Shown one piece after another: positions 58,487 through 64,000 of a DNA stretch of 64,000 nucleotides; positions within the stretch are counted from its first letter, which is position 1; each line of letters opens with the position of its first letter. The notes under the pieces were generated by a model. The model searched no databases and was not told the origin of the DNA. It worked only from the letters and a program-made list of their open reading frames with translations. Location of the stretch: the NCBI RefSeq assembly GCF_016495405.1, contig NZ_CP044522.1, positions 2,385,876 to 2,449,875 on the forward strand, in the 5' to 3' direction. Source of the stretch: Cobetia sp. cqz5-12. Lineage in GTDB: Bacteria; Pseudomonadota; Gammaproteobacteria; Pseudomonadales; Halomonadaceae. Position numbers and translations under genes: made by a program.

Positions 58487-59153
58487 CATCACGGGGCTTG
58501 CCATCTTCGATCTCGATGACACCTTGCTCGAAGGCGATGCCACGGGACTCTGGACCGACTGGTTGATCGCGCAGGGCTGGATCGCCAATGGCGAGGAATA
58601 TCGCGCAATCTGGGCACAACAGATGCTGGACTACGCGGCCGGTCAGCTGGACATGGAGACGCACCTGACCCACCTGCTGGCCCCGCTGGCAGGGCGCGCC
58701 GTCAGTGAGGTCGATGCCGAGGTGGCACGCTTTCTCGATGCCGAACTGATGCCGCGCCTGTATCGTGAGGGCCTGGAGCGAATTCACTGGCACCGCGCGC
58801 AGCACCATCAGGTCGTGATCATCTCGGCCTCGACGGCGCATCTGGTCGCACCACTCGCCGAGCGCCTGGCGCTGGACACGGCCCTGGCCACGGCCCTCGA
58901 GACCGAGCAAGGCTGCTACAACGGGCGAGCCCGTGGCATTCGCACCTTCCGTGAGGGCAAGCTCGCGGCACTCAAGGCATGGCAGCAGCAACACGCAAGC
59001 CACAGCACCGGAGTGCCCAGCTGGGGCTATTCGGATTCACGCAATGATCTGGCCTTGCTGGAATTCGTCGATCACCCCTTCGCCGTCCACCCGGATCCGA
59101 CCCTCGCCAGCCTGGCGCAACAGCGCGCCTGGCAGACACTACGCTGGCAATGA
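58479..59153 (+). CDS. HAD-IB family phosphatase (SerB/CicA-like)
   Basis: 224 residues. Motif I AIFDLDDTLLEGDATGLW (nucleophile and acid Asp), motif II Ser in VIISASTAHL, motif III Lys and motif IV GYSDSRNDLALLEF, with a helical C1 cap between. Same subfamily as phosphoserine phosphatase-like HAD-IB enzymes. Start ATG 58479 overlaps the end of the ATPase gene by eight bases, so it is the last gene of the operon. Together with the phosphodiesterase it could release phosphate in two steps (diester to monoester to alcohol plus phosphate); this is inference. Confidence 0.9.
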   Translation: MDNITGLAIFDLDDTLLEGDATGLWTDWLIAQGWIANGEEYRAIWAQQMLDYAAGQLDMETHLTHLLAPLAGRAVSEVDAEVARFLDAELMPRLYREGLERIHWHRAQHHQVVIISASTAHLVAPLAERLALDTALATALETEQGCYNGRARGIRTFREGKLAALKAWQQQHASHSTGVPSWGYSDSRNDLALLEFVDHPFAVHPDPTLASLAQQRAWQTLRWQ

Positions 59154-59266
59154 AGGCAACCGGGTTGGCAATGAAGGAAACCGAGCTGGCGCAAGAGACG
59201 CTGGGCTGGGATCGAGAAGGACTGCGCTGGAATTAGGGGATGGACCGGAATCGAGAACCGCTGCAC
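59143..59266. repeat. Decayed 21-bp tandem repeat running out of the HAD gene
   Basis: Units from 59143, 59164, 59185, 59205, 59226 and 59247. The first two match closely (G[C/T]TGGCAATGAAGG.AACCG.), the later ones are decayed. The first unit contains the stop codon of the phosphatase gene. Confidence 0.6.
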
Positions 59267-59355
59267 TGAAATTGAGAGAAAGTGCATAATAGGCGACGCT
59301 GGGCGTAAAAAAAGGCACTCTATGCCAAAAATGCAAGCATAAAGGAAGCCATGCA

Positions 59356-60561
59356 ATGGCCAAGGTCAGGGTCAGTCGGACCGCACGAGTCCCCGATCCC
59401 ATGCGCGTCAGGCGCTATCTGAAAGCCCCCGAAGTCGGCCCGCGGGTACTGTTCTTCAGTGGCGGCACCGCGCTGACCGGGGTTTCGCGCACCCTGACCC
59501 GCTATACCCACCACAGCATCCATCTGGTGACGCCCTTCGACTCCGGTGGCAGCTCGGCCAAACTACGCGACGCCTTCTCGATGCCCGCCATCGGTGATCT
59601 GCGTTCACGCCTGATGGCGCTGGCCGATGACAGCGTCCTGGGCCATCCCGATATCTATCGCCTGTTTACTCACCGCCTGCCGCGTGAAGCGCGCCCCGAG
59701 ATGCTGCACGCCACGCTGCGCGAACTGGCTGCCGGGCGTCATCCATTGACCATGGCGGTCGCGGAACCGATGCGCACCCTGATCTGCCATCAGCTGGGCT
59801 TTCTCATCGATGCCATGCCGGAAGGCTTCGATCTGCGCGGCGCCAGCATCGGCAACCTGATCATTGCCGGTGGCTATCTGAACCATCACCAGCAGCTGGA
59901 TCAGATCATCTTCCTGTTCTCCAAGCTGGTACACGTGCGCGGCACGGTTCGCGCCGTGGTCAATGCCGATTGTCATCTGGCGGTGACGCTGGAAGATGGT
60001 CGTGAGATCATCGGTCAGCACCGCATCACCGGCAAGGAAGTCGCCCCACTCGATTCGCCCATCACGCGCATGCGTCTGGCCGCGGCAGACGGTGACCACC
60101 ATGTGCCCGTGGTGCCAGAGCTGCACGCCAACAATCGCCAGTTGATCGAGTCGGCCGAACTGATCTGCTTCCCTCCCGGCAGCTTCTATTCCAGCGTGCT
60201 CGCCAATCTGCTGCCCAAGGGCGTCGGGCGCGCGGTGCTGGCCAACCCCTGCCCCAAGGTCTACATCCCCAACTGCTGCCCGGACCCGGAGCAGACCGGC
60301 AAGCGCATGGATGAGCTGGTCAGCATGTTGCTCGACACCCTGTGTGCCGACCTCACCAGCCGCATGGAAGACTGCCCCACCGAGAACCTGCTCAACATCG
60401 TGCTCCTCGATAGCCAACGCGGCGACTACCCCGGCGGCCCCTGCATCGAGGCGCTCGAGCGCATGGGCATCACCGTGATCGACACCAAGCTGATCAGTGA
60501 GCAGAGCGCGCCCTACTACGACAACGAGCTGCTGGTCACCGCGCTGCTGTCGCTGGTGTGA
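59356..60561 (+). CDS. CofD/YvcK-like protein (GAK-system CofD-related type)
   Basis: 401 residues. The nucleotide-binding start VLFFSGGTALTGVSRTLTRYT and TPFDSGGSSAKLRDAF belong to the CofD/YvcK family, and the later RGASIGNLIIAGGYL and ICFPPGSFYSSVLANLLPKG are typical. CofD is the 2-phospho-L-lactate transferase of coenzyme F420 synthesis; YvcK is a UDP-sugar-binding regulator of central carbon flow. The closest recalled relative is the CofD-related protein of the GAK systems, but no ATP-grasp or other GAK partner lies in the window, so it is an orphan here. ATG 59356 has AAAGGAAG upstream. Confidence 0.82.
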   Translation: MAKVRVSRTARVPDPMRVRRYLKAPEVGPRVLFFSGGTALTGVSRTLTRYTHHSIHLVTPFDSGGSSAKLRDAFSMPAIGDLRSRLMALADDSVLGHPDIYRLFTHRLPREARPEMLHATLRELAAGRHPLTMAVAEPMRTLICHQLGFLIDAMPEGFDLRGASIGNLIIAGGYLNHHQQLDQIIFLFSKLVHVRGTVRAVVNADCHLAVTLEDGREIIGQHRITGKEVAPLDSPITRMRLAAADGDHHVPVVPELHANNRQLIESAELICFPPGSFYSSVLANLLPKGVGRAVLANPCPKVYIPNCCPDPEQTGKRMDELVSMLLDTLCADLTSRMEDCPTENLLNIVLLDSQRGDYPGGPCIEALERMGITVIDTKLISEQSAPYYDNELLVTALLSLV

Positions 60562-60573
60562 CGCCAACCGCGA

Positions 60574-60644
60574 GCTGCTCGGCATGAAGATGTTCGGCAT
60601 GAGTTGCTCTGCATGATTTGCTCTACATGAACGGCTCTACAGAA
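60574..60644. repeat. 14-bp tandem repeat after the CofD-like gene
   Basis: Five units (60574-60587, 60588-60602, 60603-60616, 60617-60630, 60631-60644) with the pattern GTTGCTC.GCATGA, starting 13 bases after the stop codon and running into the terminator. Confidence 0.7.
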
Positions 60645-60688
60645 CAGGAACGCCCCCGCCTGCCAACGGCAGACGGGGGCGTTCTGTT
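60643..60688. terminator. Long bidirectional terminator
   Basis: Stem of about 21 bp: AACAG (60643-60647) with CTGTT (60684-60688) and, after a bulged G, 16 bases (60649-60664) with 60668-60683 (one mismatch). It separates the convergent CofD-like and chromate transporter genes. Confidence 0.85.
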
Positions 60689-60708
60689 GTCAGATACGAC
60701 GTCGGGAC

Positions 60709-61986
60709 TTAGATCACGCCACGCAGCGCGCCGAGGATCACCATCCCCAGCACCAGCTTCCAGGGTGCCAGCGAGAAACGTATCAGAGCGATGAAGGCGG
60801 CCAGCGCGATCACCATGTCCATGCGGCTCAGCACGCTGGTGGTCCATAGCGGGTCATAGAGCGCCATGCCCAGCACGCCCACGACGGCTGCATTGGCGCC
60901 GGCGAGCGCAGCGCGCGCCCCGGCGCGGGCGCGCAGACGCCCCCACAATGGTGCCACACCGATCAGCAGCAGAATCCCCGGCAGGAAGATGCTCAACAGC
61001 GCAATGACGGCACCGAGCAGTGCCGAACCTCCGCCCACCTGCGCCATGCCAGCCCCCAACCAGGCGGCAAAGGTGAACAGCGGCCCCGGCACCGCCTGGG
61101 CGGCACCGTATCCCGTGAGGAAGGTATCGGCCGCGATCTGGCCTGTCTCGACGGTGGAGGCCTCCAGCAGCGGCAGCACCACGTGCCCGCCCCCGAACAC
61201 CAGCGCCCCGGCACGGTAGAAGATATCGACCTGACTGTCGGAGGCCATCAGCGGCAGGCCGATCAACAACATGAAGAACGCAACCAGGCAGTAGCGTGCC
61301 AGGCGCGCCGAGACCGGCAGTGACAGCCCAGCTGCCTGGGCTTGCTGGCGCACGGAGGCCGCCTTGTCATCACGACACAGCAGGCTGCCGAGCGCTGCGC
61401 CCATCGCGATCACCCCGACCTGCGCCCAGGCGACCTGCGTCCAGGCGGTATGCGCCAACGCCAGTCCCAGCATGGCCAGGAGTGCCAGACAGGTACGCCG
61501 CATATCCGGGCACAGCTTGCGCGCCATGCCCCAGATCGCCTGGGCCACGACGGCCACCGCCACCAGCTTCAAGCCGTGGATCACCCCGGAAGCCAGCGGC
61601 CCGTCGAGACTGCCCGCCACCAGCGCCAATACCAGCAACGCCAACGCAGATGGCAAGGTGAAGCCGACCCACGCCAGTATCCCGCCTATCACGCCACCGC
61701 CACGCACCATGCCCAGCGCGAACCCGACCTGACTGCTGGCCGGCCCCGGCAGGAACTGACAGAGCGCGACCAGCTCGGCGTAGGCCTTGTCACTCAACCA
61801 GCCTCGTCTGCGGACCAGCTCATCGTGGAAGTATCCGAGGTGAGCAATCGGGCCGCCGAAGCTGGTCAGCCCCAGCGTGAGAAAGGTGCGCAGCACTTCA
61901 CTGCGCCGCGCCTTGTCGCTCGCAAGTGGAGCATCACGCGTCGCATGGTCGCGCTCACGCTTTGCTGTTTCATCCGGATGTGACAT
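60709..61986 (-). CDS. chrA: ChrA-type chromate transporter, two-domain form
   Basis: 425 residues with about ten to twelve TM segments in two homologous halves. The first half has LGLTSFGGPIAHLGYFHDELV and LCQFLPGPASSQVGF, the second has GALVFGGGHVVLPLL and YGAAQAVPGPLFTFAAWLG, the family motifs in full. Long-chain ChrA proteins expel chromate by antiport. The polar N-terminus of about 28 residues is unconserved. ATG 61986 follows a plausible AGAGAA site. Single gene; a 15-bp tandem repeat lies in its upstream region. No chrB-like regulator is adjacent. Confidence 0.93.
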   Translation of the reverse strand: MSHPDETAKRERDHATRDAPLASDKARRSEVLRTFLTLGLTSFGGPIAHLGYFHDELVRRRGWLSDKAYAELVALCQFLPGPASSQVGFALGMVRGGGVIGGILAWVGFTLPSALALLVLALVAGSLDGPLASGVIHGLKLVAVAVVAQAIWGMARKLCPDMRRTCLALLAMLGLALAHTAWTQVAWAQVGVIAMGAALGSLLCRDDKAASVRQQAQAAGLSLPVSARLARYCLVAFFMLLIGLPLMASDSQVDIFYRAGALVFGGGHVVLPLLEASTVETGQIAADTFLTGYGAAQAVPGPLFTFAAWLGAGMAQVGGGSALLGAVIALLSIFLPGILLLIGVAPLWGRLRARAGARAALAGANAAVVGVLGMALYDPLWTTSVLSRMDMVIALAAFIALIRFSLAPWKLVLGMVILGALRGVI

Positions 61987-62034
61987 GACGTTTCTCTTGG
62001 AACGGAAAGGAAAGGCTAACGACCAGAAATCCAG

Positions 62035-62064
62035 CGAGGGGCTTATATACGAGGGGCTTATATG
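62035..62064 (-). repeat. Tandem 15-bp repeat in the chrA promoter region
   Basis: Two adjacent copies of CGAGGGGCTTATATA (62035-62049 and 62050-62064, last base differs) 49-78 bases before chrA. Read on the minus strand each ends in TATAAG, so they may be duplicated -10 elements or paired operator sites. Confidence 0.5.
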
Positions 62065-62178
62065 AGAGCTACACGAAAGAACGTTCAGTTGCTTACGCTA
62101 CGGTGAGATCAGGTGACGGCACAATCACTTGCCCCTCTCGCCACTGGCATCACCCACTAGACTATCGCTGCCAGATGA

Positions 62179-62214
62179 CAGGAAGCCCGCCCCAATGATG
62201 GGACGGGCTTCCTG
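62179..62214 (-). terminator. Hairpin after arsJ
   Basis: 11-bp perfect arms (62179-62189 with 62204-62214, CAGGAAGCCCG) and an inner CCC/GGG pair. No T tract on the minus strand; likely transcript end of gapdh-arsJ. Confidence 0.65.
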
Positions 62215-62291
62215 CACAAGGGCTCAGGCGTCAGCAACATGTCTTTCTGGCACCTGCCTATCAAGTGCATGGCGCCTTGAGACACGGCGTA

Positions 62292-63611
62292 TCAGTTGGC
62301 CGACGTCTCCTGAGTAGAGGCATACTGCGTGTCCGATGGCAGCGCGATGGCCATTACGGCACTTGCCGCCACCAGTGCCGCCGACCACCACAGGCAGGCT
62401 TCCAGCCCATAGGCCTGATAGAGCCAACCGGACAGCAAGGTGCCCAGCAATCGGCCCATGGCGTTGGCCATGTAATAGAAGCCGACATCCATCGACACGC
62501 CCTCACTGCGCGCGAAGCGCACGATCAGGTAGCTGTGCCAGCTGGAATTGACAGCGAAGATGACGCCGAACACCAACAGACCGATGATCAGCCACTCGAG
62601 AGGTGCCAGTCCCAGCAGGAGGGCCGCACTGCTGTCGCCTCCCTGCTGCACATCCAGCGACATGCTCGCCATCAGCGCGGGCAACAGGGCCAGCACGCCA
62701 GCCAGCAGCACGGTCATCCAGCGCACGCCGGCATCACCGTGCAAGCGACGCGAGATCGGCCCGGTGATGCGCGGGGCCTGGGTCTGCACCCCGCCATAAC
62801 CGATCACCCATGCGGCCATCAGGATACCGACCGTCCAGAAGTTCCAGCCATGTACCTCGGCCAGATAGACCGGCAAGGCGACCACGAACCAGACATCGCG
62901 TGCAGCGAACAGGCACATGCGCGCCGCCGACAGCACATTGACCGCACGCGAAGTCGAGAACATCTCACGAAACGCCGGCTTGCGGCTGGCCTTGCTTTGC
63001 CCCAGCGATGCCGAGAGCTTGCGCAGTGACAGCACCAGCACCACGGCCAGCATGAGCCACATGGCCAACACCGTCCCCTGGAAGCCGATGAGACTGAGCG
63101 CCGCACCACCGAGGAAGAAGCCCAGACCCTTGAGGGCATTCTTGGAGCCGGTCAGCAGCGCGACCCAACGATACAGCGCGCTTTGCGATTCCGCTGCCTG
63201 CTGCCCCTTGGGCACCAGCACCTTGATGGCGCTCTTGGCGCTCATCTTGTTGAGGTCCTTGGCGATGCCCGACAGCGCCTGAGCGATCATCACCCACACC
63301 ACCGTCAGCATGGGCTCCGGCACCAACAGCATGCCGAGCGCTACCAGCTGCATCGCAAGCCCGGCATTCATGGTGCGATTTAGGCCTAGCCGCGCCCCCA
63401 GCCAGCCACCGACCAGATTGGTGACGACACCGAAGGCTTCGTAGAACAGGAACAGCAGCGCGATGTCTAGCGCCGAATAGCCCAGCGAATGGAAATGCAG
63501 CACCACCAGCATGCGCAGGGCGCCATCCGTCAGCGTGAAGGCCCAGTAATTCCCCGTCACCAGCAGGTACTGGCGCACCTCATGGGGCAGCTCTCGCAGG
63601 CGGGCAAGCAT
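62292..63611 (-). CDS. arsJ: ArsJ-type organoarsenical efflux permease (MFS)
   Basis: 439 residues, about twelve TM segments. The N-terminal LRELPHEVRQYLLVTGNYWA and the following FTLTDGALRMLVVLHFHSLGY, GVVTNLVGGWLGARLGLNRT and ALSGIAKDLNKMSAKSAIK stretches are those of ArsJ, which expels 1-arseno-3-phosphoglycerate formed by a partner GAPDH from arsenate. The gapdh gene ends one base upstream of its ATG, so the two are co-translated, as in known gapdh-arsJ pairs. This gives arsenate resistance without prior reduction (family knowledge). Confidence 0.92.
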   Translation of the reverse strand: MLARLRELPHEVRQYLLVTGNYWAFTLTDGALRMLVVLHFHSLGYSALDIALLFLFYEAFGVVTNLVGGWLGARLGLNRTMNAGLAMQLVALGMLLVPEPMLTVVWVMIAQALSGIAKDLNKMSAKSAIKVLVPKGQQAAESQSALYRWVALLTGSKNALKGLGFFLGGAALSLIGFQGTVLAMWLMLAVVLVLSLRKLSASLGQSKASRKPAFREMFSTSRAVNVLSAARMCLFAARDVWFVVALPVYLAEVHGWNFWTVGILMAAWVIGYGGVQTQAPRITGPISRRLHGDAGVRWMTVLLAGVLALLPALMASMSLDVQQGGDSSAALLLGLAPLEWLIIGLLVFGVIFAVNSSWHSYLIVRFARSEGVSMDVGFYYMANAMGRLLGTLLSGWLYQAYGLEACLWWSAALVAASAVMAIALPSDTQYASTQETSAN

Positions 63612-63612
63612 T

Positions 63613-64000
63613 TCAGCGCTCCTGTGAGGCGGCTTTGGTCAGATCGCCCAGGCCAACTTTCAAGGCCAGCTCCGCGGTGCGGTTGGCATAGCCCCACTCG
63701 TTGTCATACCAGGCGTACAGCTTGAGCTGGGTGCCCGCGACGACCATGGTCGAGGGCGCATCGATGATGCTGGAGCGGGAATCGGTACGGAAATCGATCG
63801 ATACCAGCGGGCGTGTCTCGTAGCCCAGCACGCCGGCCAGCTCGCCTTCCGCCGCGCTCTTGAGCGCCTGATTGACCTCTTCCACCGTCACTTCGCGGTT
63901 GAGCTCGAATACCATGTCGGTGAGGGAGGCATTGGCCAGTGGCACGCGAATGGCGTGGCCGTTCAAGCGGCCTTCCAGCTCCGGGAAGATGGCACTGATC
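63613..64000 (-). CDS. Type I glyceraldehyde-3-phosphate dehydrogenase, ArsJ-associated (C-terminal part only)
   Basis: The 3' part of the gene; its start lies beyond base 64000. The visible 128 residues run from [20 protein letters not shown] to [20 protein letters not shown] and a short tail. [25 protein letters not shown] and [11 protein letters not shown] are the conserved C-terminal GAPDH motifs. RVP.aNaSLTD with VFEL resembles the ArsJ-linked GAPDH subtype. In that pathway it arsenylates glyceraldehyde 3-phosphate to 1-arseno-3-phosphoglycerate, which ArsJ then expels. The catalytic Cys lies outside the window and cannot be checked. Confidence 0.92.
   Translation of the reverse strand, partial: ISAIFPELEGRLNGHAIRVPLANASLTDMVFELNREVTVEEVNQALKSAAEGELAGVLGYETRPLVSIDFRTDSRSSIIDAPSTMVVAGTQLKLYAWYDNEWGYANRTAELALKVGLGDLTKAASQER

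Larger units (their letters stand above)
61987..62291. other. Intergenic region between arsJ and chrA
   Basis: About 305 bases with no gene. It holds the chrA upstream repeat (62035-62064) and the hairpin ending the gapdh-arsJ transcript (62179-62214). Confidence 0.6.

Overview
The window is GC-rich, densely coded gammaproteobacterial chromosome. The gene content suggests a marine or halophilic member of the Halomonadaceae (Halomonas/Cobetia-like): a RegB/RegA redox regulator, 3-hydroxybutyrate dehydrogenase, a very acidic giant surface protein, and several metal and arsenic genes. The family assignment is inference from recognised protein families; no database search was run. No tRNA, rRNA, CRISPR array or insertion sequence was seen.

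Layout. 0-8 kb: the 3' end of a photolyase/cryptochrome gene, the regBA-type two-component pair, bdhA, an OmpR/QseC-type two-component pair, an unrecognised gene with a degenerate Rossmann-like start, and a cidA/lrgA-lrgB pair. 8-11.6 kb: one large GAF/PAS/GGDEF/EAL c-di-GMP protein. 11.9-38.4 kb, all on the minus strand: a 6,798-residue repetitive adhesin followed by a TolC-like outer-membrane lipoprotein, a soluble periplasmic HlyD adaptor, a GAF-like-TM-HlyD protein and an M50-protease-HlyD fusion. 38.6-46.8 kb: a low-molecular-weight tyrosine phosphatase, an aldehyde dehydrogenase, a His-rich cation diffusion facilitator, an EamA permease, an endonuclease/exonuclease/phosphatase protein, a YiiX-like cysteine hydrolase, a DUF1456 protein and an arsC-arsR pair. 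47-52 kb: an orphan PstS, a RIO kinase, a zinc alcohol dehydrogenase, a SutA-like small protein and a NYN-domain protein. 52-59 kb: a GntR/UTRA regulator divergent from a six-gene import and hydrolysis operon (binding protein, alkaline-phosphatase-superfamily phosphodiesterase, two permeases, ATPase, HAD phosphatase) that looks built for an organophosphorus substrate. 59-64 kb: a CofD/YvcK-like protein, a chromate transporter, and gapdh-arsJ running off the window edge.

The most interesting system is the adhesin locus. The adhesin lacks a Sec-type signal and carries an N-terminal LEPRLLLDAA motif. Its five-gene operon-like set looks like a type I secretion apparatus, but it encodes no ABC ATPase; its inner-membrane parts are an M50 site-2-type protease fused to an HlyD arm and a GAF-like sensor fused to an HlyD arm. 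This suggests a dedicated, possibly proteolytically gated export or anchoring route. A second theme is arsenate handling split over two loci: ArsC/ArsR at 46 kb, and the 1-arseno-3-phosphoglycerate route (GAPDH plus ArsJ) at 62-64 kb. A third is a recurring non-coding pattern: short, decayed tandem repeats just after stop codons or in gene-free gaps at several unrelated places.
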